A stretch of DNA of 64,000 bases from Ascarosepion bandense. Taxonomy: Eukaryota; Mollusca; Cephalopoda; Sepiida; Sepiidae. The notes beneath the pieces are model-generated. The model saw only the letters and a list, made by a program, of their open reading frames with translations, did not search any database and was not told the origin of the DNA. Shown here piece after piece: positions 34,870 through 46,479 of the stretch (positions are counted from its first letter, which is position 1; each line of letters opens with the position of its first letter). Position numbers and translations under genes: made by a program. The DNA lies in contig JBBBDQ010001154.1 of the NCBI GenBank assembly GCA_037127315.1, positions 1,220,001 through 1,284,000 on the forward strand, read 5' to 3'.

Positions 34870-36429
34870 CACTCCTGATCAAAATTTTAAGACCACTTAA
34901 AAATCTTTAAAAAGAAATATTTTTTTACGGATAGATTTTAAACTCCTCCCACTTAAGGTTACCAATACTACAATCTAAAAGATTATGGAAACAAAAAGCT
35001 ACATTCCAAACATTTTATTTAGAAATTTACATTTTTATAAAATGAGGTGATTTACGCATGATCAAAATTATAAGACCAGGGGTATAAATTATTAGATCTA
35101 TGATAATTCCAATGTTTTTAGTTCAGTTAGAGATTAGCAATCACTGCATAAAGGTGTTACCATGCCAAAAGCAAGCAAACTTACCAAAGTTGAGCGTTCT
35201 CGAATTCTAGAATTCCATAAGCAAGGTTTGTCACAGCGAGCGATCGCAGCTAAGGTAAATCGCAGTAAAACTGATTTGCAACTTTCTAAAGAACAGTGAG
35301 AATTATGGAAAAGCAAAATCCTCTGGTAGGCCCCAAAACATTTCTCCTGCATTGAGTAAGAGAATAAGACTGGTTGTTATGAAAGACGGGAGACTTTCTT
35401 CTAGTCAAATTAAGGCAGTCACAGATGCTGATTGCAGTCCCTTAACCATCAGATGACACTTAAGACAAAAAGGCATGGTAAATAAAAAGCGTAAACAAAT
35501 TCCTCGGCTGCTTTCACGTCACAAGGTGGACCGCTTAAAGTTTGGTCGTGAATACCAAACATGGGACGTTGAGAAGTGGAAGAAAGTCCTGTTTTCTGAT
35601 GAGAAAAAATTCAATCTACATGGTCCTGATGGCTTCCAACGATATTGGCATAACAAAAACATGCCTCCTGAAATTTTCTTCACACTTCATAGTGGTGGAG
35701 GGTCCCTAATGGCATGGGGGTGTCTTTTCTTACAGAGGGACGATGGAGCTCCAGGTGGTGCAGAATCGTCAAACAGCGGCTGGTTATGTTAGCATGATAC
35801 AAAAAGCATCTTTGATGATGGAGGGCCATCGTTTGTGTGTGGATGGATGGTTATTCCAACAGAATAATGCTGCAACCCACACTGCAAGACGGACCTTGAC
35901 CTTTCTACAAGAAAATGGGGTCCATCTCTTGGGACATCCTGCATGCTCACCAGACTTAAACCCAATTGAAAATGTTTGAGGATGGATGACAAGAGATGTT
36001 TATCAAAATGGCAAACAATATTCAACAAAAAATGAACTTCGTGAAGCCATCTTCAGAAGCTGGAACAACATCTCCCACACCTTAATAAAAACGCTTATTT
36101 CTAGCATACCCGACAGAATTTTTGAAGTCATCAAAAGCAGTGGAGGTAGAACTCATTATTAAATTTGGTTGTTGAATGTTTTCATATACTTTTTGTACAA
36201 TTTCGTAGAATTTTTGTCTCTGGTCTTATAATTTTGATCATGTGTAAATCGCCTCATTTTATAAAAATGTAAATTTCTAAATAAAATGTTTGGAATATAG
36301 CTTTTTGTTTCCATAATCTTTTAGATTGTAGTATTGGTAACCTTAAGTGGGAGGAGTTTAAAATCTATCAGTAAAAAAATATTTCTTTTTAAAGATTTTT
36401 AAGTGGTCTTAAAATTTTGATCAGGAGTG
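34870..36429 (+). mobile_element. Tc1-family DNA transposon, full length, inactivated
   Basis: 1560 bp between exact TA duplications (34868-34869 and 36430-36431). The terminal inverted repeats are 210 bp (34870-35079 and 36220-36429) and nearly identical. Each holds two direct repeats of GATCAAAATTTTAAGACCA-type, at the outer end and about 180 bp inside, the IR/DR layout where Tc1 transposases bind. The internal gene is on the plus strand and broken. Long clean ends imply a fairly recent arrival in this dynein intron. Confidence 0.93.
35162..36162 (+). pseudogene. Tc1 transposase, broken
   Basis: Starts at the ATG at 35162 with MPKASKLTKVERSRILEFHK, a helix-turn-helix DNA-binding head, and stops at 35297. 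A shifted frame resumes at 35475 with the catalytic domain: [17 protein letters not shown] (first Asp), LFQQNNAATHTARR (second Asp changed to Asn) and SPDLNPIENV (the Glu) followed by a TGA in place of a Trp codon, then the C-terminus to a stop at 36160. DD34E spacing is otherwise kept. At least two frameshifts, one nonsense change and one catalytic-residue change. Confidence 0.9.
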
Positions 36430-36789
36430 TATTAGTAGTAATGTATTTTTTCTGGTGACAGGTTAAGAATATATAGACTGATATTTATTGCAAAAGGCAT
36501 AATTTATGGAGACAAGGAACTGGTACTGAACTTCAGATATGAGTTAGCACAATATAGTAGCACATATGAAAGTCAGTCAATCTTATGTCTCAAATGTTCT
36601 ATAAAGAATAAAGAAATAAGCAACAATGGCATTAAAAAGGCTACAAAAAATGCTGTTAAATTATTATAAAGAAGATGAAGGCACTTCCTTGTATTTGAAA
36701 TGGAAGAGATATATATGAAATGTTGAAGGTCAATGAGAAGTTAAAGATTAAAAGAATATGACAAATGTTCAAGGAAACATTTCTTAACT

Positions 36790-37175
36790 AAAAAAGAATA
36801 TAAAAGCCACATTAGACAAGTCTGAAAGAAAGGTCATTTTTAGTAATGAGTGCGACATTGAATATGCTTCCAGTGGTGGGAACTTTAAAAGAAAATTTGT
36901 AAACTTTGTAACAAAACACACTTTTGTAAAATTACGGGAGTGCATTTTGCAAAAAGCAAGAGAGAACTATGTATCACTGAAGGTCGAATGAAAGCAATAA
37001 CAGACCTTGGCTTTCAAAGGAGTAAACTTTTGCAGTTCAAATACTCGTTAATGAACACAAGAAATCATATGTTCCAGCAAGATAATACTCCCCCCTTCCT
37101 TGCCATGTTCTGTTTCAAACTGATTTTTCAAATTAAGTTAATCAGCCTTCTAGACAGCCAACCACTACTCCTAAG
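36790..37175 (+). pseudogene. Second, decayed Tc1/mariner transposase fragment
   Basis: In one frame near 36830 FSNECDIEYAS resembles the first catalytic-Asp block, and at about 37069-37100 HMFQQDNTPPF carries an intact QQDN second-Asp block. Frameshifts separate them. Different sequence from the transposon next door; no inverted ends found. Confidence 0.65.
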
Positions 37176-37214
37176 TTAAATAGAAAATATTTATGTGAAA
37201 CTAAATGCTTTTTT

Positions 37215-37985
37215 TTTAAAAAAAAAATCATTTCACCCCAAGCAAGGCATTCCACTGCCACTATTGCGCAGGGGGTTACATAGGGGAAAGTGATGAGAAA
37301 GAGTGGTTAGATATAGGAAATGTCAGAAGGATGGTGATAGACGGGTAAGGATACCGAGGATGAGGGTTGGGTAGATGGGAAGAGTGTTTGAGAGAATGGA
37401 TGTGAGTTAGTGTGTTAGGAGGTGTCTATTGACCTTACATTTAAACTCCTGGAGATTGTAGCTGTCAGGGAAGCAAGTATGTGGAAGGAAATTCCATAGG
37501 CAGGAAGTGCAAGAAAAGAAGCTGTTGGAGTAGAAATTGCAGTTACATTTAATTGGTTTCACTGGAAAGGGTGGGACATAGTTGTTAATCTAGTATCTTG
37601 TGCGAATTCGTACCTAGGGGGCACCAGTGATCTAAGTTCATCGGAGCAGAAGCCATGAAAATATTTATAGAAGAGACACAGGGACGCCACATCACGCCGG
37701 TGAGAGAGTGACTGCAGCCGGTCTGCCCAGTCGGTAGTGATCACATTACAGATTCTTCGTTGTATTTTGTCAAGAACCCCGAGGAGAATAGCAGGGGCAT
37801 CTGACCAAATGTGGCGGCAGTATTCAATACACAGGCGGATGGTAGATTTATACATGTGCAGGATAGAATCAGACGGGAAAAACTTCCAGGCCCTGCACAG
37901 AGAGCTGACTTTCATAGCAGCAGATTTAGCAATGGATTCGATATAGTCATTCCACTTGAGGTCCACTGAGAGTGTGAGTTGCATG
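37215..37985 (-). mobile_element. CR1-type LINE, 3' end
   Basis: Minus strand; the ORF from about 37985 to 37559 is the C-terminal part of the reverse transcriptase protein: LSVDLKWNDYIESIAKSAA, YKSTIRLCIEYCRHIWSDAP, LDKIQRRICNVI, and LSHRRDVASLCLFYKYFHG. The Tyr-Lys-Ser-Thr-Ile-Arg-x-x-(Ile/Met)-Glu-Tyr block is typical of the clade. Frame breaks follow, then a pyrimidine-rich 3' UTR down to about 37215. 5' truncated at 37985. Confidence 0.85.
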
Positions 37986-40149
37986 AAACACAAATATACA
38001 TTTAAAACAAAACAAAAAAACATAATACATTTAAAAATAGTGTCAAAATAATTTCCATTTGTAAAATCTTTGCAGATAATATATATTTGATACACAATAT
38101 AAGAGGTCTGTTGCTGAAAAGTTCTTGACCAAGGCAATCCTTATACCAGGCCTGGCAACCAAGCAAATGGGTGCAGACATGTGGAGATCTAAATTACTAC
38201 TAAATGACAATTACTGAGAACATTTTTAGTAATGTCCAGTAATCAGTAAATTAGCAACTATATATAAATACTAGGAAGCATCTTACAATTAATGACTTAT
38301 TTCCAGAAATGAAAATTCATAAAGAATGAACAAAAATACCATAAAATAATTAACTGTACAAAAATCAATTTATTGACCATAAATTAAATTTTTTTTTTTA
38401 GATAATATTGCAAAAATAATGAGTTTATACTAATTGGTACAGAAAATATAATTGTACAATATAATTAGAAAGCAATTTCAGCATTTTGCAAAATCGTGTA
38501 TCAACAAAGTCTGAAAATGTAAATTTCAGAGAAACAATAATCTTGATAATCTTTACAAAATGTATTGCGGATTTTTTTTACATGTACAATTTGTTTCACA
38601 GAAGATTAAGAAAATCCTTATTTTTCTATGATACAATAATAGATATTAGCAGTACACAGTTTTAAAAATTAAGATCAACTTACATGAAGACAAAATTAAT
38701 TAACAGGATAGTATGGGGCATTAACCAATTAAATATATGTAAAAAGAAGGAAAAATGAAAATAAAAAAAAATATCTGGTATCATTGTGGTATTCTGTAGA
38801 ATTCTTAAATTGCCACAATCTATTTCTTTCAAAAACATTCATATTCTTGAAAAATAAAAACTATTAGATATTTCCTCTCTGGTGTGACAATCTTTTCTTG
38901 TAATGTAGCCTGGTATATACAAAAGTGACATTTTAATATCATTAGAGATCCTAGATTCAAGGTCTGGTCAGTTATTAAATGTTTGGCATACTATTTAATC
39001 CAGCAAATTTCCACATTTTAAGCAATTGTAAGTTGTATTCTTTGACCTAAACATTTAATTTAAGTAGTAGTTTTATTTTTTCAATATTTAAATTTTTCAA
39101 CAATACTTTTCAGCTGTTATATAATATGCAACTCCAGAACTTTGTCTTAATTTTCCAAATAGCCAGTGGCAAATTCACCAAACATAACAAAATTAAACCC
39201 ACTACTTAGCAAATATCTACAAACATCAATTAAGCCATTGCATGCATATTAAATGGTTAACTAGTATCTCTTGTTAACAATTTCATATTTTTCCTTGATT
39301 TTTTTATTTTTTTATTTTGCCAGAATCAAAAAGAAATAACAGGTATTCATCATCTCTATCTGATCACCTTTTTCAGTCGTTCATTTTTCTTAGTATCACA
39401 ATATATTTCTTTAGCACACATAATTTTCTGAAACTTTATAAATGAAATTAATTGTTTCTCTTCAGTATCCTTCCAATTTAATAATGGTCGTGATTTCCTA
39501 GCAGCTACAGTTTGATCATAAAAATATTCTTATACAATGGGAAACATTTTATCACTCAACAGATTTTTAGGGTAGACTGTTACATTGGTTAGTTTTGACA
39601 GCATAATGAACTGAGTTTTTTTTTTCATACTCAGAAAGACCTTTTAGATTTTCCCATTTTGCTGTCTTTTTTTCTTTTTTTTTTGCCTTCAGAATAAAAC
39701 AATAATTCAGAAGTAGGTTCAGTAATACAATTATTTGGAATATATTTAAGATAGATACAATAAAAAAAATCCAAGGCTTATTTAAAATAATGTAAAATCT
39801 TCGGGAAAAAAAAAAGATTAATGGGTCCTGTTATCATCACATAGAATTGTAATTACTCAACCAAAATAAAATAACTCAATAAAAAATAACTGCAAAACTG
39901 TGTTGCCATAAAATTACTGTACATTTTTTTCTGCTTCAAATATAATGGTTGAAAAATTGCTAGAGTTCATTAGAATGTGAAAATTATCCACTATGGAATT
40001 ATTTTATGTTGTAATGTCATGGTCATGCATGTATTAAAGCATGAAAAAACTGTTCTTTTTACAAACATTTTAGAAGATTACTACAGTATTCATAGCTGAT
40101 TCTATTAATTGATGGCTTAAGTGTTTTAATGAATATTGCCTCAAGAATC

Positions 40150-40430
40150 TGATACACAACTGAGAATCTGTAGTTTGCTTTCGTTGTTTCCTTGATGTAG
40201 AATAGTTGTGTTATCGATCATTATTCTTTATATTATGTATGTAGACAGGAATGTTGTTGTAGATGTCTAGAAATGGTTGAATGGTCAGACAAGTGTAATG
40301 TAAGATGTCTAATTAATGTAGTAGTTGTAAATCCAACATATATATTTGTTTATTTGCCAGAGATATATTCTTCTAAGGGACATTTGAATTGATGTATAAT
40401 GTAGGTTTTATATAACATATCAGTTAGTAG
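40150..40430 (-). pseudogene. PLE GIY-YIG endonuclease, decayed
   Basis: The minus strand reads HQFKCPLEEYISGK, stop, then NIYVGFTTTTLIRHLTLHLS and DHSTISRHLQQHSCL, matching residue for residue the pattern of the better copy at 11368-11694. Stops interrupt it. Confidence 0.75.
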
Positions 40431-41064
40431 GGAGGAGTTATTAAGGATAATTAGTAGTATTGTATTTTTTATAATATATTATTAATCTTAATTTTTTATT
40501 AGGCTCAACAGGAGATATATTTGTACGATTCAGATTTTTTATTATTTTTCATCCTCTTTGTAGTTATCGTGCATTTGGTTGCAATAGAAGAGTTTGATAT
40601 GTTTAGGGTGTTTTATGGAAGTACCATATTTTGTTTGATGTATATTGAGGTTTTTCAAATATTGTCTTATTTCTTTATCTACTATGTGGTTTGGGAAGTC
40701 ATTATTAATGAGAGTCTGCTTAATATTTTTTTAGTTCAGAGTAAAATATCTTTTTTGTAGAGGAGTTGATTTGTGCTCGGTTAATTAAGTTATGTATACG
40801 ATTCTCAAGGCAATATTCATGAAAACACTTAGGCGATCAATTAATAGAATCAGCTATGAATACTGTAGTAATGTTCTAAAATGTTTGTAAAAAGAACAGT
40901 TTTTTTTTCATGCTTTAACATGTGCATGACCACGACATTACAACATATAAAAAAATTTATTTTGGATAATTTTCACGTTCTAATGAATGTCAGCAATTTT
41001 TCAACCATTATATTTGAAGCAGAAAAAAATTTTCTGTAATTTTTAGCAACACAGTCAATTCACA

Positions 41065-41105
41065 CCCCTGAAGATGATCTTGGAAAGAGATTGAAAGTAC
41101 TAGGG
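41065..41105 (+). ncRNA. Hammerhead-like motif at the PLE end
   Basis: Helix I CCC/GGG (41065-41067 with 41103-41105), core CTGAAGA 41068-41074, stem II ATCT/AGAT, GAAA at 41093-41096, helix III palindrome AGTACT (41096-41101) and A at the cleavage site. Unpaired bases between core and stem II make activity uncertain. Confidence 0.5.
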
Positions 41106-41138
41106 TACCTTGAGAAATGAATGATAATAACATCTGTC

Positions 41139-41207
41139 AACGTAACAGCTCATTTCTGACATCTTTAATTATATAATTGAAAGATGTCAGAAATAAGCTG
41201 TTACGTT
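41139..41207. repeat. 28-bp inverted repeat hairpin
   Basis: Arms 41139-41166 and 41180-41207 pair with one mismatch; the AT loop is 13 bases. It directly precedes a second hairpin. Confidence 0.9.
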
Positions 41208-41208
41208 G

Positions 41209-41278
41209 TCTGCTTATTTTTAATAAAATCCGTTCATACTCACGGATAATCTTTCACATATATTAAAAATAAGCAGAC
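41209..41278. repeat. 18-bp inverted repeat hairpin
   Basis: Arms 41209-41226 and 41261-41278 pair perfectly around a 34-base loop that itself contains CCGTTCATACTCACGG, a small hairpin. Confidence 0.9.
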
Positions 41279-41335
41279 ACAATGTATGCAATTTATTTAA
41301 TCTGACATGTCTAAAAGAAAATTTGCTGCCTAAAT

Positions 41336-41337
<2 letters not shown>

Positions 41338-41394
<57 letters not shown>

Positions 41395-41395
41395 T
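41338..41395. repeat. (CA)n(TA)n microsatellite
   Basis: CA then TA tract at the left end of the PLE copy that follows. Confidence 0.95.
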
Positions 41396-41399
41396 ATAT

Positions 41400-41832
41400 T
41401 TAGTGTATCGAGGCAGCAAATAATTTTCTAAACAGATACTGTTAAATATAAGAGACAATGAATGTCTATTATGTTTAATCATGAGCCGTTTTAAACGTTG
41501 TATTTTGGCTTTAATTTCAGTTGAAAATAAAGACAAAAATTCATCATTTGGATAACTTTTTATTAATTTGGCTCTAAGCTTTCGGCACACATGAGCCATC
41601 TTCAGAGAGGTTATTAAGATGGTAATACAATAGCATCCACCATTACCGACGATTTCATTTTGTGTTGACATAAAACTCTGCTAGGCAACAGCAGTAGTTA
41701 CCAAAAATAACAAACGCAGTTCACAAATTTGCAATGTGGTTCTATGACGTCACACCGCGTGATAGCGCAAAATGACAACAGAACCATGTATTCAAATGCA
41801 ATGTAATATGTTATGACTAGATTTAAACGTGT
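41400..41832 (-). mobile_element. Penelope-like element, 3' end copy
   Basis: Nearly identical to 11010-11400 (terminal repeat plus the last codons of the endonuclease ORF), cut off at about 41830 where a (TA)n tract begins. The ORF-bearing part is missing. It has its own copy of the hammerhead-like motif. Confidence 0.85.
41572..41609 (-). ncRNA. Hammerhead-like motif in the PLE end
   Basis: Minus strand: helix I CTCT/AGAG, core CTGAAGA (plus 41599-41605), stem II GGC/GCC, GAAA (plus 41580-41583), helix III AGCT. Here stem II reaches the GAAA box as paired GGC/GCC, better than in the sister copy at 11149. Confidence 0.58.
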
Positions 41833-42210
41833 ATATATATATATATTATATACACACAGAGAAGTGAGGTTTAGCATTATATACTTATGACTGTAACACA
41901 CCTATGCTAATGCATCACAAGTAAAAAATGTTTTTAAACTTGTGGATAATACCCTCCCTTTCCAGAAGTAGTTGTTAGATCAATGGCAAAGATCTTGACA
42001 TGTTACAGATCATTGTTTTGGGGATCAAAATTCTCTAGAAGAACTTCCCTGAGTAGGATATTGAGGAAAGCAGGGCAACAGTACATTGTATTTATGGAAG
42101 AATACCAAAACAAAAATGGTATTGTGCCCAGGAAAACATGACTGATATGTCCAAGTGTCTCCCATCTCAAGGTGGTATAAAGAAGTGTTTAGATCAAGGA
42201 TTTTTCTTAC

Positions 42211-42400
42211 CTCTTGAGACTCTCATACTTCTTTCATAATCAACAGAAACATCTTGAAAAAGTTTTTTCATCTTTTCTGCAGATAAAAAATTCCTTTTCA
42301 GCTTTTCAGGTATAAGTTGAAGGATATGCTCAAACCATTCATGCTGAATTGGAACCACAGGACCATCCCACACAGTCTTCCGCAGTGATAAGTAATTTTC
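42211..42400 (-). CDS. DNAH: Dynein heavy chain exon (stem)
   Basis: 190 bp, acceptor TGTTTTCAG and donor AGAG/GTAAGA, phase 0 to 1. It reads ENYLSLRKTVWDGPVVPIQ, then HEWFEHILQLIPEKLKRNFL and FQDVSVDYERSMRVSR. The Leu-Arg-Lys-Thr-Val-Trp-Asp-Gly-Pro and Asp-Tyr-Glu-Arg-Ser-Met patterns are those of the N-terminal stem of inner-arm heavy chains. Confidence 0.88.
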
Positions 42401-44641
42401 CTGAAAACACACCAAGTAGCATGATGAACAAAAAATTTACTAATAGTGAAAAATAAACTTTCAATGCTGAGGGAAATAGCACTTTCTCAAGACAAGTTCC
42501 TCAACTTCATTGACTGTTAAATAAACAAAAACTAAAAAGAGAGGGAGATTTGAACTTGAGAGCACATTATACATATAATAGAACCTTTTCAGTAATGCTT
42601 ACATAATTCCTGATCATTGACAATCTTTTTCTTCACAATTTTCAGTGAATTTATAGATTAAAATTATTTGCAATGAATTTATATTATATATAATTGTCCA
42701 ATTCTATCAGTTATGCTTGTATTCCTTCCAGACCACTGATAATTCCTTTTTTTTTTTTTTCCTGATTTTCACCATCATCCTATAGTAAAATCATTTACAT
42801 TATACATGTAATTGTTCCATTAGTAAGACTTGCTTCAATTCCTATTACAATTTCTCTCTTCCTCCATGGTCTTTATTGCCACATGGCCCTTCATTGCATA
42901 AACAGCTAAGAATCTTCAGGTGTCTTCTTAGCACATAATTTTCATGTCAAGTCAAAAAAAACTTGGCACTCGTGTTAATATAGAAATTTCAATTTCTTAA
43001 AAGAATCTCAAATTTTGTGCTAACAGCATAGTTAAATTTTAAGTTATTTAACATCCAAATCAAGTTCTATCAGCTATAATTTCAGCAAATTTATGATTTT
43101 AAAGCTTCCATAATAGATATTAACTGAAAGATTTATGTTTATGTTATTGCTTCAATAGATGTTATGGAAGTGATTTCCCAAAATCTGCTGAATGCCTCTG
43201 ATATATTCACATAGAAAGAGGATAAATGCTTTTGGTTTAACAACTGATTTCTATTTAAAATAAAGAAAATGAAATTTTGAATAGTAACAGTTGTTTGGGC
43301 AAATAAATACATGATTACTGTTGTTTCTATTGAAGGTACCTCTACAAAAAAGTGATAATGTTTAAAATGAATTTTTGATAATGAAAAATCTTTCTTGAAG
43401 CTTTTATTTTAGTTTTAATTTCAAAGTGAGAAATTAAATTGAATATTTACAATAAACAAAATACTTTGCTGTATTTCAAAACTAATCTAAATTGATTGGA
43501 AAGAATTGTTTTTGGAAATTTCTAAAACTTGAATTTAGCACCACTTTAAGCAAAGTGTTCTGTAAATTTCTTTATTGAAAATCTCTAAAAATTAAATATA
43601 CTTTCTGAAATTTTATTTGAGGAATATTAGCTGATTAAAAGTATAAATAATCTTGTTTTTTGTTTTTTTAAGTTTAAAATATCACAGAAATACATATTTT
43701 AACATAATGTTAGCTTGTTTATGTTGACAGCTTTTAAACTCCTGTGACAGTTCAATGGCAGATTTTTATTTAATGTTGTTCTATGGGGAATAGGGTTAAC
43801 CATAAACATAACTGGAGAATATAATGCAGACACCTTTTAAGTTCTCGGTAATCTTGAAAATTTAAGAAATTACTCTCTGCAAACTAATATTTTATTGAAT
43901 TTTAAAGAAGTTGGGATCTAAATTTACTATAGTTGTCACCCTTATTTTCTGATAGTGTCATGTATGGGCAACCATATCTATGAAATTAGGCATGGTTTTA
44001 CATATACAAGATTTCAAGAAATTGTTCCCAAATGAATAGAAACTTGTCAGGTTGAGGAAAAGAAAGCAATAGCACCTACTTTAAGTTGCAAAAAATATTG
44101 CTACCTTTTCATGACATGTAGCTGTCTGATAACATGAAAAGTAATTCTTTAAAAAAAACTCCTTTTATACAACTTAAAGTAACCCTGTCATATGACCACT
44201 GTAATTATAAAACAGTACAGAAGAAAAGCTGTTTGTTAGTAAGCCTTTCAACAACTCAAAGCATGTACGCTGCTCTTTTCCCATCTGACCAACAGTCAGA
44301 TTTTCCACACACACAGAAAAAAAAAAAAAATTCAAAATTCTTTTAAAAATATTTGGGGAGGTCAGATTGTAATAATCTTTTAGATTCAGGATTAGTAAAT
44401 ATAATTTTACTTAATATTTCCTAAGAGTTACACCACTGGAACTAAATTAAAAAGAAATGAAAAATATAAATCATTCTATTTAAAAAAATTAAAACAAATC
44501 TTGTAAAAATTCATTCTTCATCGAAAAAAAAATTTTCTCTTAAGACAATATTGTCCTTAATATATATTATTCATAAAAGGGATTACAAGCTTTTCAAATT
44601 ATATAATGTATTAGCTTTATTGCAGTTTTTACTTTTCAAGT

Positions 44642-44673
<32 letters not shown>

Positions 44674-45496
44674 CTGATTTAAATTGATCAACAACTTCTG
44701 GTTTTAGTTGATATAGTTGATAAAAATATTGAATTTCTCAAGTTTTCTTGAAATTAAGGGGATGAAATACCACCCAATACATTTTTATCAAGATTTTCTA
44801 ATAAAAAATATTTCAAAAATAATTTCATTCATTTTTGGAGAAGTTCTCACAATTTCATTAAAATCTGACAATTACTTGAGTTTTACAAGAATTTCCAAAT
44901 TAATGCATCTATCACTGCAAAAAAGAGGCTAAAATTTCCTATGCTAAAAGTAGGATTGCTAATACAGGAAAAACAAGTCTTTCAATCAAAATTTCACATG
45001 TTCTAAAAAGGAGTAAGAAATCTAATATCCAAAAAATACTTTGATGTTTCCAAAAGATTTTGACAATAAAACTATGTTTACATTATTTTCGGAGCATGTT
45101 TTCATCATGTATGCTGATTTTTAGTGATTTTGTGGAGGTACCTATTTTATTGATTTTGATAGTGAAATTCATGCAAAATTAATCGCTACTCTACATGCAT
45201 GTCTAATAAAACATATCTTAGGGAAAAAAATACACTAATTTTTTTTTAAAGCCTTGTGCAAATTAACCCTAGTTTCTGAGAATAATGAAACAATTAGGCC
45301 AACAACAAAAGCTAAATGTTTGACTAATTTATGCTTGCTCTGATACTTAGCATTTCAAGCCTTTCCGTTAGACATTTCAACCTAATAAAAAGTTATCCAC
45401 ATTAAAGTGGATCCTTAGTTTAGCTTAAAACTTTGGTCTTAAACATGGGAGTTCTACGTGAATTGAAGGGATTTATGCAAAAAGCAGTGGACTTAC
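42401..45496. other. Dynein intron, AT-rich, no recognised element
   Basis: About 43440-45150 shares phrases with 9720-10920, an unnamed old repeat. A run of 28 A lies at about 44646-44673. Nothing else recognised. Confidence 0.5.
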
Positions 45497-45523
45497 CCTC
45501 TTTGCTCTGGTTTCACTCAGCAT
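45497..45523 (-). CDS. DNAH: Dynein heavy chain microexon, 27 bp
   Basis: Acceptor TGGATTTACAG and donor AGG/GTAAGT bound nine codons, MLSETRAKR, in phase 0 on both sides, so it joins cleanly to the 42400 exon. Both splice sites are strong. The Met could in principle be a start codon, but stems in this family are longer, so I take it as an internal microexon with upstream exons not found. Confidence 0.65.
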
Positions 45524-45929
45524 CTGTAAATCCAAGAGATGAAGTATAAGGCATGTGAAATATTTGAAAAAGAAAAAATAGAAAACATTAGATATCATTG
45601 TTCTTATAATAGCCATCAATGGGATGTTTGTAATCAGGTGTAGGATTTAGTAAACAAATATATCAAAAATTATTTACTTTAATGATTACACAGAGTGATA
45701 AAGCAAATACTAAAAGTATAGCTATAGAAGTTCATTGGATATTATTTTACTATAGAAAGACATTACAAACTATTTTAGTGCATAAGAAATTATTTTAGTG
45801 CTACAGATTTATTTAATCTATTATAAAATTAGGATTTATTGAACAAGCACAACATTTGCTATGATAGAAATCATAAATAAAACAATGATATTCAGTAGAA
45901 AAACTAAGTGTATATTAAAACAATTGTTT

Positions 45930-46460
45930 TTTTTTTTTAATCGTATCACCCCGAGAAAGGCGGGAACACCACTGATGTAGGGGGCTATATAAGAGTAAAA
46001 AAATTAGATAGGAGGAGAGTAAAAAGAAAGACAAACCCGTTAAGGATGGGAATACAGGTGTGATGACAGTTGCAAAGGTGGAGAGAAAGGAGAAGATATA
46101 CAGGGTGGTGTAGAAAGAACTAGAGTGGTTAAGAGATGAGTATTGACATTGCATTTAAATTCCTGGAGGTTGTAACCGTCAGGAAAGCAAGAATATGGAA
46201 GCAAGTTACACAGGCGGGAAGTGCAAGAAAAGTAGCTTCAGGAGTAGAATTGTTGTTTGCATTTGGTTGATCTAACTGTGAATGGGTGGAACCCAGTTGC
46301 TAGTCTGGTTGCATGAGTAAACACCTGTTATAGGGGCACCAGTGACTTAAGTTTGTTGGAGCAGAAGCCATGAAAATATTTATAGACAGAGGAAAGCCAC
46401 ATCCCGTCGGTGGGAAAGTGGCTAGTGCCAACGGTACCTATCACATTACTGATTCCCCTT
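45930..46460 (-). mobile_element. CR1-type LINE, 3' end
   Basis: Minus strand, the same family as 37215-37985: the tail of the RT protein (TVTTSRNLNAMSILISYPL in a shifted frame) and a pyrimidine-rich 3' UTR ending in the tail near 45940 followed by A-run. It lies against the gypsy relic at 46.5 kb. Confidence 0.7.
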
Positions 46461-46479
46461 TGGAGCCTGTCAAGTTAGT

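Larger units (their letters stand above)
39895..41110 (-). mobile_element. Penelope-like element with long inverted ends
   Basis: Arms of about 265 bp (39895-40160 and 40790-41060) are inverted repeats. Between them the minus strand carries a broken GIY-YIG endonuclease. The layout matches 11010-11895: an endonuclease fragment enclosed by inverted terminal sequence. A hammerhead-like motif sits at the right end. Confidence 0.75.
3081..45523 (-). other. DNAH: Axonemal dynein heavy chain gene, tail (stem) exons, partial
   Basis: Eight exons on the minus strand (45523-45497, 42400-42211, 34170-34092, 25390-25307, 18436-18328, 15471-15126, 7676-7585, 3259-3081) join in frame to about 368 residues. 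The family is the very large motor ATPase that bends cilia and flagella; the part seen is the N-terminal stem, which binds intermediate and light chains and has no ATPase motif. Family signs are the conserved Asp-Tyr-Glu-Arg-Ser-Met segment, the Trp-Phe-Pro segment followed by a Lys-Leu-Glu-Ser-Phe helix, Phe-Glu-Glu-Tyr before a Tyr-Ile-Gln-Lys-Phe helix, and the cysteine-containing LDCEDLK motif before LLEKLVSDHR. From memory of the family these fit the single-headed inner-arm DNAH3/7/12 group best. The motor half lies beyond the left edge; the N-terminus is not identified. Introns of 3-11 kb are loaded with repeats, but every exon frame is open. Confidence 0.85.
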
